A stretch of 64,000 nt of DNA from Chryseobacterium sp. Tr-659 (GTDB lineage Bacteria > Bacteroidota > Bacteroidia > Flavobacteriales > Weeksellaceae), in NCBI RefSeq assembly GCF_011752975.1, contig NZ_VWWP01000010.1:62001-126000 (forward strand), in the 5' to 3' direction. Both the position numbers and the translations under genes were made by a program. This document shows positions 8,812 through 17,942 of this stretch, in pieces; positions within the stretch are counted from its first letter, which is position 1, and every line of letters starts with the position of its first letter. Below the pieces are notes generated by a model. That model did no database searches. It was not told the origin of the DNA and saw only the letters and a program-made list of their open reading frames with translations.

Positions 8812-9423
8812 ATGGATTACCCTAGTAAAGTATTGGCAAAAGCGGTGGATGAAATTTCAGGTCTGCCTGGAATAGGAAGGAAAACAGCTTTAAGACTTGC
8901 ACTGCATTTGTTGAAGCAGCCCAATTCCAGAGCGGTGAGTCTTGGAAATTCCCTGATTAACCTTGTCAACGAAATAAAATATTGCAAAGAATGTCATAAT
9001 TTTTCAGATTTTGACATCTGTGAAATATGCAGCAATGAAAAAAGAAATGGCGAACTGATCTGTATCGTTGAAGATGTACGGGATGTTATTGCTATTGAGA
9101 ATACCGGCAAATATACCGGGAGGTATCTTATCCTTGGTGGAAAAATATCACCAATGGAAGGTGTGGGGCCGGGTCAGCTGAATATTCCGAGTATTGAAAA
9201 GAAACTGAATGAAGGGAAAGTAAAAGAATTTATTTTTGCATTGAGTGCTACAATGGAAGGCGATACAACGGCTTATTATATTTATAAAAAGTTTAAAAAT
9301 TTTAATGTGAACTTTTCAAGTATTGCAAGGGGGATTTCAGTGGGAGATGAGCTGGAATATGCCGATGAAATTTCTTTAGGAAGATCTATTATCAACAGAT
9401 TACCATACAACGAAAAGGATTAA
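8812..9423 (+). CDS. recR: Recombination protein RecR
   Basis: A 203-residue DNA-repair protein that works with RecO and RecF to load RecA at gaps. It has the N-terminal helix-hairpin-helix (ISGLPGIGRKTALR, residues ~15-28), a zinc finger with Cys58, Cys61, Cys70 and Cys73, and a Toprim domain (CIVEDVRDVIAIENTG, then LGGKISPMEGVGP). The length is normal. The next gene starts 1 bp after its stop, so the glycosyltransferase is almost certainly co-transcribed. Confidence 0.95.
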   Translation: MDYPSKVLAKAVDEISGLPGIGRKTALRLALHLLKQPNSRAVSLGNSLINLVNEIKYCKECHNFSDFDICEICSNEKRNGELICIVEDVRDVIAIENTGKYTGRYLILGGKISPMEGVGPGQLNIPSIEKKLNEGKVKEFIFALSATMEGDTTAYYIYKKFKNFNVNFSSIARGISVGDELEYADEISLGRSIINRLPYNEKD

Positions 9424-9424
9424 T

Positions 9425-10258
9425 ATGAAGCTGTCTGTTATTATTGTTAATTATAATGTTACCCAATTACTGAAAAGCTGTCTATTATCACTTCAGAAAT
9501 ACATCAAAGAGGTGGAATATGAAGTGATTATCATTGATAATGCTTCTACAGATAGCTCGTGGAGAGATCTTATTCCCGAATTTCCAGAGATGCGTTTTAT
9601 TGCTTCTGAAGTTAATGGAGGATTTTCAAGAGCTAACAACCAGGCGATACAGAGCGCAAAAGGAGAATATATCCTGCTTTTAAACCCAGATACGGAACTG
9701 GAAGGGTTTTACATGAAAGATATTCTTGATTTTGCAGATTCAAAAAGGGATTTCGGATGCCTGGGAGTAAGAATGCATGATGCAGAAGGTGCTTTTCTGC
9801 CAGAAAGCAAACGTTCGGTTCCAGATATGTTCAATTCATTTGAAAAACTTTTTACCAATTTTAAAAAGAACAATTCAAAGTCTTATTACAGGAACGATAT
9901 AAAAGAAGATGAGATTTCCGAAGTGGAAGTGATCACAGGCGCATTTTTATTAGCCAGAAAAGAAATTTATGAAAAAATAGGCGGTTTGGATGAAGCTTAT
10001 TTTATGTACGGCGAAGATATTGATCTCTGCTATACCTTTTTAATAAACGGATATAAAAACTTTTATTACGGAAAGGTATCGATTCTTCATCACAAAGGAG
10101 AAAGTACAATCCGTGATGAGGTTTATCTTCAACGATTTTACGGAGCCATGCAGATCTTTATTGATAAGTATTATAAAGACTCAAAACCTTTGCAGTACTC
10201 ATTTTTAAAAGCAGGTTTGAAGCTTCGCCATCAGATTGAAAAGATCAGACTCAAATAA
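9425..10258 (+). CDS. Family 2 glycosyltransferase
   Basis: A 277-residue GT-A enzyme. Residues 1-100 hold the nucleotide-sugar fold: SVIIVNYNV start, IDNASTDSS, GGFSRANNQA, and the DxD-like NPDTEL. The later MYGEDIDLCYTF segment is typical of rhamnosyl-type GT2 acceptor/base regions. It probably adds a sugar to a surface polysaccharide or glycoprotein. The substrate cannot be read from the sequence. It is coupled to recR, and a strong terminator follows at 10259-10289. Confidence 0.88.
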   Translation: MKLSVIIVNYNVTQLLKSCLLSLQKYIKEVEYEVIIIDNASTDSSWRDLIPEFPEMRFIASEVNGGFSRANNQAIQSAKGEYILLLNPDTELEGFYMKDILDFADSKRDFGCLGVRMHDAEGAFLPESKRSVPDMFNSFEKLFTNFKKNNSKSYYRNDIKEDEISEVEVITGAFLLARKEIYEKIGGLDEAYFMYGEDIDLCYTFLINGYKNFYYGKVSILHHKGESTIRDEVYLQRFYGAMQIFIDKYYKDSKPLQYSFLKAGLKLRHQIEKIRLK

Positions 10259-10290
10259 AAAAGCAACTCAATTTGAGTTGCTTTTGTTTT
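10259..10290 (+). terminator. Rho-independent terminator
   Basis: Thirteen-base arms (AAAAGCAACTCAA and its complement) with almost no loop, then CTTTTGTTTT. It lies just after the glycosyltransferase and can serve both strands, ending secG (10310) as well. Confidence 0.8.
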
Positions 10291-10309
10291 ATATAAGATG
10301 ATATTCTTC

Positions 10310-10657
10310 TTATTTTGCCGGAGCCTGTGCCGGAGTTGTAGTTGTTGAAGAAGCAGGAGCAGACTGTTTTGCAGGAGCCTCTTTCTTTACTGGTTGCTGT
10401 TGTGCAGGACCCGATTGTCCCGGTTTACCTGTAATAACAACGCTTAAAAGGATAAGAACGATGATAGTTCCGCCCAGAGTCCATGTTGCTTTTTCCATGA
10501 AATCATTGGTTCTCTGTACTCCAAACTGTGCAGATGATGCACCTCCGAACGTACTGGAAAGGCCTCCACCTTTTGGATTTTGAGCCATAACAATAATTAC
10601 CAATAAAACACTGGCAACCATAATAAGAACCATCAATAGTGTAAATATAGTATCCAT
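10310..10657 (-). CDS. secG: Preprotein translocase subunit SecG
   Basis: A 115-residue inner-membrane protein. There are two hydrophobic helices (residues ~5-25 and ~55-75) and the conserved 'AQNPKGGGLSSTFGGASSAQFG' type loop between them. SecG associates with SecYE and helps SecA-driven export. The tail is rich in Ala, Pro, Gln and Lys, as usual in Bacteroidota. It stands alone. Confidence 0.9.
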   Translation of the reverse strand: MDTIFTLLMVLIMVASVLLVIIVMAQNPKGGGLSSTFGGASSAQFGVQRTNDFMEKATWTLGGTIIVLILLSVVITGKPGQSGPAQQQPVKKEAPAKQSAPASSTTTTPAQAPAK

Positions 10658-10850
10658 TAATTCTGATATCTTTTTGAATGGGCAAATTTAATCTTTTTTT
10701 ATCGAATAGCAAAAAAAGATGTTGGTAAATATGAAAGAACTGCAAAAGTTTAGAGATCAGACAATGATTTGAGGCTTAAATAAGGGTAAAAATGAACTTT
10801 TTCAGACATGCCGTATGTTTTTCGAGTAACTAAAGGATAAACAAATAAAA

Positions 10851-10876
10851 AAGCTGTCCCGGAAACGAGACAGCTT
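10851..10876 (-). terminator. Rho-independent terminator of the M16 operon
   Basis: The - strand reads AAGCTGTC-TCGTTTCCGG-GACAGCTT followed by a run of T. It lies 25 bp after the stop of the 10902 gene. Confidence 0.75.
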
Positions 10877-10901
10877 ATCATTATATAAAAAGGATTTCTT
10901 T

Positions 10902-12932
10902 TTATTTAAAGTCAGAATCTTTAGCTTGATTAAGCTGATAAGACTGTATAGACATGTTGATGTCCATTCCGCCCATATTCTGGATAATGGTAAATGGAAG
11001 CTTTACTCCCGAAACATCTTTGTAATCTGCAAAGCTTGTAGGGATAGAACCTCCTTCGCCAGCTTTTACCTCACCTGTTTTTAAACCGGTCTTTACACTG
11101 TAATAATAAGTGCTTTTCGGACCTTTTACCACATAAGAATCTTCGTTGTTATACTTTTCAATTCCGGAAAGTTTCAATTCTGTAGATTTTGCAAAAGTAA
11201 GTTCCGGGAATAATTCCGGCTCTGCCATTTCCGCTTTTTGCTTATCATTCAAAGGAATTTTCTGGCCTTGTGCTTCTACATAACCGTCTTTTCCATCGAA
11301 TACAATTTTCTGAACTGTATTTCCCATCATCTTCATCTCCATTCTCATTTTTCCACCTTTTGCCTGAAGTAGTTTCATGCTCATATCCATTCCCTGAACT
11401 TTGGTAGTGGCATCAGCCATGATAGATGTTACTTTCTGAACGGCAGCTAATCCTCCGATAGCATTGATATATTTATCCGCTACAGAGCCAAGACTTACGC
11501 TGGCATCAACTTTTTGTGCAGCAGGCTTAGCTACAGGGTTGGCTTCTTTATCAAAATATTTTACAGGATATCCTAATTTATCTAATCCTTCAGCAATATC
11601 CGATGCTTTACCGGCAATAAAAATTCTGCTTTGGTTAGGAAGAATGGTTGCTTTTACAGCATTGGAAACATCGGCAGCCGTTACTTTATCGATAGATTTA
11701 AGATAATTGGTATAGAAATCTGCCGGAAGATCCTGAACCTTTTGGTTTAATGCAAATCTTGCAATGGTTTCAGGTTTCTCCAAAGACATGATGAAAGATC
11801 CTTTCAGTTTTGCTTTGGCATTTTCCAGTTCTTCAGGCTTTACAGTTGTAATTGCATTAAGTTCATTCATCATTTCCTTAACCGCTTTATCCGTAACTTC
11901 ATTTCTCACACTTGTTTCAGCAGAGAAATCCGGCGAATATTTGCTTGCATTCATGCTGGAATAAGCCCCGTAAGTAAAGCCGTTCTTTTCTCTAAGGTTC
12001 ATGAAAAGTCTGGCTTCACCGCCACCACCTAAAATATAGTTGGCCATAGTAGCAGGGAAGTAGTTAGGATCCTTCATTTTAAGATTGTTCAGGTTGCTTA
12101 CCGACAATACAGACTGCACTGCAGAAGGTACATCAACCACATTAATCTCGGTTTTTGCTACATTGGAAGCCGGTTCTAATGCTGCAAATTTTGTATTGGA
12201 TTTTTTCCAGCTTCCGAAAGCTTTTTCCACCAATGGCTTGATCTGGTCAAATTTCACATCACCTACAATCACTAAATACGCATTGTCCGGAGCATAATAT
12301 TTGTTGTAAATATTCTGAACATCCGCCAGCTGAATTTTGTTGATCGTTTCTACGGTTTCAAACTCTCCTCTTGATGTATTTTTCCCATACATTAAAGCAT
12401 TGGATACTCTTGAAGCAATGGATGATGCATTTTTCTCATCCGCTTTCAATCCTTCAATAGTTCTTTCCTTTGAATTCTGAATTTCTTCAGCCGAAAATTT
12501 AGGATTAACAATAGCGTCAGCCATTAAGTTCAATACCTCAGGGAAGTATTTTGAAAGTGAATTGGATGCAGCTCCATTAGAACTGAAATTTAAGCTGGCT
12601 CCAAGGAAGTCTATTTTCTTATTAAAATCGTCTTTGCTTAAATTCGTTGTTCCGTTTTCCAGCTGTTCTGCCATGATCTGGCTTACCCCGGCAATATTTC
12701 CTTCATAGTAAGGAGGTCTGTCCATAGAAAGGGTAGTGTTTACTCTTGGAAGTTTATTGTTTTCAACTACCATTACCGTAAGACCGTTGCTTAGCTGGAA
12801 AGTTTTTGGTTTAGCAATATTGATGGCAGGAGTAGGTCCTGGTTTTGGCATTGCATTAAGATCGATTTTTTGTGCAGAAAGCATTCCTGCAAATAAAAAT
12901 GCCGCTGCTATATATGTAAATTGCTTTTTCAT
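10902..12932 (-). CDS. M16-family protein, non-catalytic subunit with C-terminal lipoprotein-carrier-like domain
   Basis: A 676-residue exported protein (signal peptide ending LSAQ). Residues ~35-450 form two M16 (insulinase-like) halves, but the HxxEH zinc motif is missing: the place reads IMAEQLENGT. Residues ~470-676 form an extra domain, starting with KYINAIGGLAAVQKVTS, that resembles the LolA/outer-membrane lipoprotein sorting fold seen attached to Bacteroidota M16 proteins. It follows the catalytic M16 gene by 8 bp, so the two likely form a heterodimer as in mitochondrial processing peptidase-type pairs. Periplasmic. Confidence 0.85.
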   Translation of the reverse strand: MKKQFTYIAAAFLFAGMLSAQKIDLNAMPKPGPTPAINIAKPKTFQLSNGLTVMVVENNKLPRVNTTLSMDRPPYYEGNIAGVSQIMAEQLENGTTNLSKDDFNKKIDFLGASLNFSSNGAASNSLSKYFPEVLNLMADAIVNPKFSAEEIQNSKERTIEGLKADEKNASSIASRVSNALMYGKNTSRGEFETVETINKIQLADVQNIYNKYYAPDNAYLVIVGDVKFDQIKPLVEKAFGSWKKSNTKFAALEPASNVAKTEINVVDVPSAVQSVLSVSNLNNLKMKDPNYFPATMANYILGGGGEARLFMNLREKNGFTYGAYSSMNASKYSPDFSAETSVRNEVTDKAVKEMMNELNAITTVKPEELENAKAKLKGSFIMSLEKPETIARFALNQKVQDLPADFYTNYLKSIDKVTAADVSNAVKATILPNQSRIFIAGKASDIAEGLDKLGYPVKYFDKEANPVAKPAAQKVDASVSLGSVADKYINAIGGLAAVQKVTSIMADATTKVQGMDMSMKLLQAKGGKMRMEMKMMGNTVQKIVFDGKDGYVEAQGQKIPLNDKQKAEMAEPELFPELTFAKSTELKLSGIEKYNNEDSYVVKGPKSTYYYSVKTGLKTGEVKAGEGGSIPTSFADYKDVSGVKLPFTIIQNMGGMDINMSIQSYQLNQAKDSDFK

Positions 12933-12940
12933 TGGTAAAA

Positions 12941-14254
12941 TTATTTTTTCTCAGGAACGTAGTTGATAATGATTCTTTGGTTAGAGTTCAGATACTTTTT
13001 AGCCGCATTCTGAATATCCTGTCTTGTAATAGATCTGTAGATATCAATTTCCTTGTTGATAAGGTTGGTATCTCCCATCAGTACGTGGTTGGTTGCCAAA
13101 GAAGCGGCAATTCCCTGAATGCTTGAATTCTGATTAACGAACTGATTCTCGAATTGATTTTGAAGTTTCTGATAATCTTCCTCAGAAATTAAAGTAGTCT
13201 GAAGCTTTTTGATTTCCGCATCAATATCAGTCTGTAAAGTCTGTTTTGTAGTCTGTCCCATCGGAATTGCGAAGAAAGCAAAAATACTGTAATCTTCAAG
13301 ACCCTGGTTGAAAGCAGCTACCTGAAGTGCTTTTTTCTCCTGATCTACTAATTTTTTATAAAGAACAGACGATTTACCACTACTTAAGTAAGAAGAAAGC
13401 ATATCTAAAACATACGCATCTTTTTCTTTGTTAGCAGGTGTTCTGTAAGCAAAAACATAAGCAGGAAGCTGGATATTCGGGTCCGTTGCTGTAACTTCTT
13501 TTTCCTGAGTGATTGGAGCATCTTTCGGGAAGTCTTTTGGATAAAGAGTCCCTTTTGGAATTCCTCCGTAATATTCCTGAATCCATTTTTTAGTCTGTTC
13601 AGTTTTAATATCTCCCGCAACTACCAGGGTAGCATTGTTCGGAACGTAGAATTTTTTATAGAAGGCCTGGAATTCTTCAAGCTTTGCCGAATTAAGGTCT
13701 TCCATTGAACCTATGGTAGGCCAGTTGTACGGGTGATTGGTGAAAAGGTTTTTCTGAATAGTAGGGAAAAGGTTACCATAAGGCTGGTTATCCATTCTCA
13801 GTCTTTTCTCTTCTTTTACTACTTCTCTTTGGGTGTCTACTCCAATTTGGTTGATCACCGCATGGCGCATTCTTTCAGCTTCCATCCAAAGTCCAAGCTG
13901 TTCGTTGTTAGATGGGAAAGTTTCGTAATAATACGTTCTGTCATTGGTGGTGTTGGCATTGTTCTGCCCACCGTTTGAAGAAACGATTTTAAACCAGTCT
14001 CCTCTTTTGATATTAGGAGTTCCCTCAAATAAAAGGTGCTCAAAGAAATGTGCAAAACCTGTTCTTCCTTTTACTTCATCTTTAGCTCCAACATGATACA
14101 TCACCCCCGTAGTAACTACCGGTGCCGAATTATCCTGATGAAGAATTACATGAAGACCATTGGGAAGGTCATACTCTTCGAATTTGATTTGCTGTGCATT
14201 CAGCATTAGCCCGAAGAAAGCTACGGCAGCAGCAGAAAGAAGTCGCTTTTTCAT
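12941..14254 (-). CDS. M16-family zinc peptidase, catalytic subunit
   Basis: A 437-residue exported peptidase with a signal peptide ending NAQ (~residue 20). The inverted zinc motif HFFEH is at residues 69-73 and the distal glutamate falls in the VVKEEKR segment about 75 residues later. Two M16 halves follow. It probably degrades peptides in the periplasm together with the motif-less partner encoded 8 bp downstream. Confidence 0.9.
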   Translation of the reverse strand: MKKRLLSAAAVAFFGLMLNAQQIKFEEYDLPNGLHVILHQDNSAPVVTTGVMYHVGAKDEVKGRTGFAHFFEHLLFEGTPNIKRGDWFKIVSSNGGQNNANTTNDRTYYYETFPSNNEQLGLWMEAERMRHAVINQIGVDTQREVVKEEKRLRMDNQPYGNLFPTIQKNLFTNHPYNWPTIGSMEDLNSAKLEEFQAFYKKFYVPNNATLVVAGDIKTEQTKKWIQEYYGGIPKGTLYPKDFPKDAPITQEKEVTATDPNIQLPAYVFAYRTPANKEKDAYVLDMLSSYLSSGKSSVLYKKLVDQEKKALQVAAFNQGLEDYSIFAFFAIPMGQTTKQTLQTDIDAEIKKLQTTLISEEDYQKLQNQFENQFVNQNSSIQGIAASLATNHVLMGDTNLINKEIDIYRSITRQDIQNAAKKYLNSNQRIIINYVPEKK

Positions 14255-14518
14255 AGAATTTAGAAATTGTTTATCAATTAGTAGAAAAAGTGAATTAAAT
14301 GTTACAAAGATTATGGAAATATGTATTCATAATAAAATTATTAAAGAGTTAAAATGTAAAAATGAGAATATTGAATTCGCTTTATGTATCAATTTTTATG
14401 TTTTTTATTTAGTAGATATCTATTCCTTATTTACTTTACGAAGCAAAAATTGACAACTAATGTAATTGGTTCAGGATTCAAACACGAGTATCCTAAATTT
14501 CGAACTTCTGTATGAAAG
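14255..14518. other. Intergenic stretch upstream of the uvrD-type helicase
   Basis: The gap between the divergent M16 operon and the helicase gene spans about 318 bp in all. I see no gene. Near its end is a TTCGAACTT / AAGTTTGAA imperfect palindrome (14499-14525) that overlaps the helicase promoter and resembles sites at 48866. Confidence 0.4.
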
Positions 14519-14549
14519 TTTGAATTCTCCTCCGAATACATTAATTTTG
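14519..14549 (+). promoter_or_regulatory. Promoter of the uvrD-type helicase
   Basis: TTTG at 14519-14522, 19 bp spacer, TAATTTTG at 14542-14549. Both boxes and the spacing match the Bacteroidota -33/-7 consensus. The start codon is 23 bp downstream. Confidence 0.75.
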
Positions 14550-14572
14550 TGTTCCAAAAATTTTTTTGCTGT

Positions 14573-16903
14573 ATGGATTATCTGAAAGGACTTAATGAAT
14601 CACAATATGAAGCCGTTACCTCTTTACAAGGGCCTTTAATGGTACTTGCCGGTGCCGGTTCCGGGAAAACGCGTGTGCTTACCATGCGTATTGCTCATTT
14701 AATACACAATGGAATAGACCCTTTCAATATTCTGGCACTTACCTTTACCAATAAAGCGGCCCGCGAAATGAAAGACCGTATCGCAAAAGTGGTGGGAGAC
14801 AGCAATGCAAGAAGTCTTTGGATGGGAACCTTTCACTCGGTTTTTGCAAGAATTTTAAGAATTGAGGCCCATTATCTGGGATATCCTTCCAATTTCACTA
14901 TTTATGACCAGCAGGATGCCCTGAATGTGATTAAAAAAGTACTGAAGGATATGAATATTGATGCTGATCTTTATAAACCGAAAAAAGTTCAGGCAAGAAT
15001 TTCAACCTACAAAAATAACCTCATTACCGTAAAAGCTTATTTCAATAATCCAGAGTTGATGGAAGCTGATGAAAAGGCGAATATGAAATTCATTGGGCAG
15101 ATCTATCAAAAATATGTGGATCAGTGCTTCAGAAACGGATCTATGGATTTTGATGACCTGCTGCTTAAAACGAATGAACTGTTAACTCGTTTCCCCGAAG
15201 TATTGGCTAAATATCAGGACAGATTCAGATATATCATGGTAGATGAGTACCAGGATACCAACCATTCTCAGTATCTTATCGTAAAAGCTTTGGCTTCGAA
15301 ATTTGAGAATATTTGCGTGGTGGGAGATGATGCACAATCTATTTATTCATTCCGTGGAGCTAATATCTATAATATCCTAAACTTTAAAAAAGACTACCCT
15401 GATGCCAAGACAGTATCGCTGGAGCAGAATTATCGTTCCACACAAAATATTGTAAATGCAGCAAACGTTGTTATTGCTAAAAATTTACAGCAATTCAAGA
15501 AAAATGTTTTCAGTGATAATGAAGAAGGGGATAAAATCAAAATATACCGTTCACTATCCGATGCCGATGAAGCAAATTTTGTTGCCGGAAATATCTGGGA
15601 ACTTCGTAACCGGGATCAGAGAAAATACAGTGATTTTGCTATTTTATACAGAACGAACTCTCAGACAAGAGCATTTGAAGATGCTTTGAGACGTAAAAAT
15701 ATTCCGTACAAAGTGTATGGCGGGCTTTCTTTCTACCAAAGAAAAGAAGTAAAGGACCTGATAGGTTATCTGCGACTTCTGATTAACGAAAACGATTCTG
15801 AAGCCCTGATGAGGATTATCAATTATCCTGCCAGAGGAATTGGGGAAACAACACAGAATAAGCTGATCGTTTTTGCCGATGCTCAAAATATTTCTGTGTC
15901 AAAAGTTTTAGATAATCTTCCGATGTACGCACCTCAGTTAGGGCTAAATAACGGAGTTTTAAATAAGCTGAATGATTTCTGGTCTATGATTAAGGCATTC
16001 CAGGTTTTATTAAAGACAGAAACGGCTTACAGTGTTGCTATGGAAGTAGCAAAACGAAGCGGTCTGATTAAGTTTTTAAAAGATGATCAGACTCCGGAAG
16101 GAATTTCCAGAGTGGAAAATGTTCAGGAATTAATGAACTCCATGCAGGGTTTCATTGAAGAGCAGATGCAGCTGGAAGACGGAGATCCGAGCCTTTCCAA
16201 TTTCCTTGAGAATATTGCACTTTCCGCAGATACTCAGGATAAAGATCTGGGAGATGATATGGTTTCTTTGATGACCATTCACCTTTCTAAAGGATTGGAA
16301 TTCCCGGTAGTGCATCTTGTGGGGCTTGAAGAAAATTTGTTCCCCAGTTTCATGAGCTCAGCTACCAGAGAAGATCTGGAAGAAGAAAGAAGATTGTTTT
16401 ATGTGGCCTTGACAAGAGCAGAGAAACAGGCATTCTTCTCATATGCTATTTCTCGTTTTCAATGGGGAAAAATTACCGATGCCGAACCTTCGAGATTCCT
16501 AAGTGAGATTGATGATGAATACATTGAATTCCTCAATCCGGCAATGGAAAAAAGGTTTATCAATAACTCAGGAGTTAAGTCTAATATTTTTGATGAACAT
16601 CCTTCTGAAGTAAGATCTTTCAAAAAGGTTGAGAAAAAGTCAATTGATAGAGGAGAAAGTTCAAAACCTGCTCAGGAAGTAAGAAAGCTGAAGCCGGTAA
16701 GTACTGCTAAGATTATCAACCCAAGCGGAGCTTCTTCTCAGGATATTGAAGTAGGAGATAAAGTACGGCATGACCGTTTCGGAATAGGAGAAGTCACTTT
16801 CCTGGATGGAACCGATCCTCAGAATATTAAAGCAAAAGTTATCTTTATGCATGAAGGAGAGAAAAATCTGATCCTGAAATACGCAAAACTTACAAAAATA
16901 TAA
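14573..16903 (+). CDS. UvrD/PcrA-type superfamily 1A DNA helicase
   Basis: A 776-residue 3'-5' helicase. Walker A is AGAGSGKT (about 26-33), motif Ia ALTFTNKAAREM, motif II VDEYQDTN, motif III VGDDAQSIYSFRGA, motif IV LEQNYRS, motif V TIHLSKGLEFPVV and motif VI VALTRAE. The C-terminus has the PcrA-like DKVRHDRFGIGEV Tudor-type segment that contacts RNA polymerase in PcrA. This places it with PcrA/UvrD rather than Rep or RecB. It acts in excision repair and removal of stalled complexes. The ATG at 14573 was chosen because an upstream GTG lies within the -7 box. Confidence 0.93.
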   Translation: MDYLKGLNESQYEAVTSLQGPLMVLAGAGSGKTRVLTMRIAHLIHNGIDPFNILALTFTNKAAREMKDRIAKVVGDSNARSLWMGTFHSVFARILRIEAHYLGYPSNFTIYDQQDALNVIKKVLKDMNIDADLYKPKKVQARISTYKNNLITVKAYFNNPELMEADEKANMKFIGQIYQKYVDQCFRNGSMDFDDLLLKTNELLTRFPEVLAKYQDRFRYIMVDEYQDTNHSQYLIVKALASKFENICVVGDDAQSIYSFRGANIYNILNFKKDYPDAKTVSLEQNYRSTQNIVNAANVVIAKNLQQFKKNVFSDNEEGDKIKIYRSLSDADEANFVAGNIWELRNRDQRKYSDFAILYRTNSQTRAFEDALRRKNIPYKVYGGLSFYQRKEVKDLIGYLRLLINENDSEALMRIINYPARGIGETTQNKLIVFADAQNISVSKVLDNLPMYAPQLGLNNGVLNKLNDFWSMIKAFQVLLKTETAYSVAMEVAKRSGLIKFLKDDQTPEGISRVENVQELMNSMQGFIEEQMQLEDGDPSLSNFLENIALSADTQDKDLGDDMVSLMTIHLSKGLEFPVVHLVGLEENLFPSFMSSATREDLEEERRLFYVALTRAEKQAFFSYAISRFQWGKITDAEPSRFLSEIDDEYIEFLNPAMEKRFINNSGVKSNIFDEHPSEVRSFKKVEKKSIDRGESSKPAQEVRKLKPVSTAKIINPSGASSQDIEVGDKVRHDRFGIGEVTFLDGTDPQNIKAKVIFMHEGEKNLILKYAKLTKI

Positions 16904-16942
16904 CCATCATTTTTCACTTGTAAAACTGATATTGAAAATTTA

Positions 16943-16972
16943 AAACGGATTCCTATGGGATCCGTTTTTTTT
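16943..16972 (+). terminator. Rho-independent terminator
   Basis: AAACGGAT (16943) and ATCCGTTT (16960) enclose a short loop and run into eight T. It ends the helicase transcript. Confidence 0.75.
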
Positions 16973-17213
16973 GATAAATACATTTATTTCTGTACAGGAA
17001 TATTGTATTCTATATTTTATAAATCAAATAATTTGGAGCATAATCTTTTCAAAGAGCTAAGTATAAAAGAATTAAGCTTTTTTAATCTTGTTTGCGCTTT
17101 TTTGAGTGGTAAAAATAGTTTGTGGGCCACTTAAATTTGCATCCGCTAAATAAAAACAGAAATGCCTGTTTGAACCAACGGAGAATTTGGTATTAAGAAA
17201 ACAAAACACTTTT
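16973..17213. other. Intergenic stretch with a candidate -7 box
   Basis: No gene seen. TAAATTTG followed by C at 17132-17139 matches the -7 consensus and probably drives the paralogous secreted-protein pair; the nearest TTTG elements are not at standard spacing. Confidence 0.45.
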
Positions 17214-17918
17214 ATGATGAAAAAAAGAATTATTGCCTTGCTTGCTCTCTTTATTTTTAATGAAGTATTTACTCAGGTGGGCATCAACACAGCTTCACCC
17301 ACACAAACTCTTGATGTAAACGGAACCACAAGACTTCGTGGAGTTCCCGGACTCGTCAATCCGCCAGCCAGTTCCCCTACCGGGACTAATCCTGTTGTGG
17401 TAGATAATAACAACTTCCCTAATGTTCTTGTTAATCGAACTGATGGAACTGTTGGGAGCAGAAGCTTTCTCCAGCTTAAAAGTGACGTTCGGGCTTGGAC
17501 AATCAGTAGTGTTGGCAGTGCTGCTAATTCAAATATAAACCTTTCGGCTGTTGAAGCAAAAGATCTGGCAGACATGTATGTGGTAGGGAGTGGCTCTCAT
17601 ATCACTCTGCCTACCTGCAGTTCCGGAGCTATCAATGGAAAGATATTTACAGCTTTTCTATCCGGTGCAATATCTGCCAATCCGGTTGTTATTACAGCTA
17701 CCCCTGCCGGAAATATTTTTAATGCGGCTGATCCTGCCGGATCATATACACCGCCAGCTGGGATTGTCTACAATAATTCCGGTGGTAATAATGGTACCGG
17801 GAATACCATAAGTATCAGCCTCGCTTCCAATGTGAATACTTTACGTTTTACAATCATCAGACTGGTTTGTATTGGAGCACCTAATAATAAATGGTTCTTT
17901 GATCACAATGTTGAATAA
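17214..17918 (+). CDS. Secreted surface protein of unknown function, paralogue 1
   Basis: About 234 residues. A signal peptide ends near VFTQ. The mature N-terminus VGINTASPTQTLDVNGTTRLRG is a motif common at the start of Flavobacteriia surface proteins and tail-fibre-like proteins. The central and C-terminal parts are rich in Gly, Ser, Asn and Ala (AADPAGSYTPPAGIVYNNSGG) and end in KWFFDHNVE. It has a clear paralogue starting 25 bp downstream. Two adjacent ATGs (17214 and 17217) are possible starts. No enzyme motif is seen. Confidence 0.7.
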   Translation: MMKKRIIALLALFIFNEVFTQVGINTASPTQTLDVNGTTRLRGVPGLVNPPASSPTGTNPVVVDNNNFPNVLVNRTDGTVGSRSFLQLKSDVRAWTISSVGSAANSNINLSAVEAKDLADMYVVGSGSHITLPTCSSGAINGKIFTAFLSGAISANPVVITATPAGNIFNAADPAGSYTPPAGIVYNNSGGNNGTGNTISISLASNVNTLRFTIIRLVCIGAPNNKWFFDHNVE

Positions 17919-17942
17919 CGATTTTACTTAAAAACACCTGTA

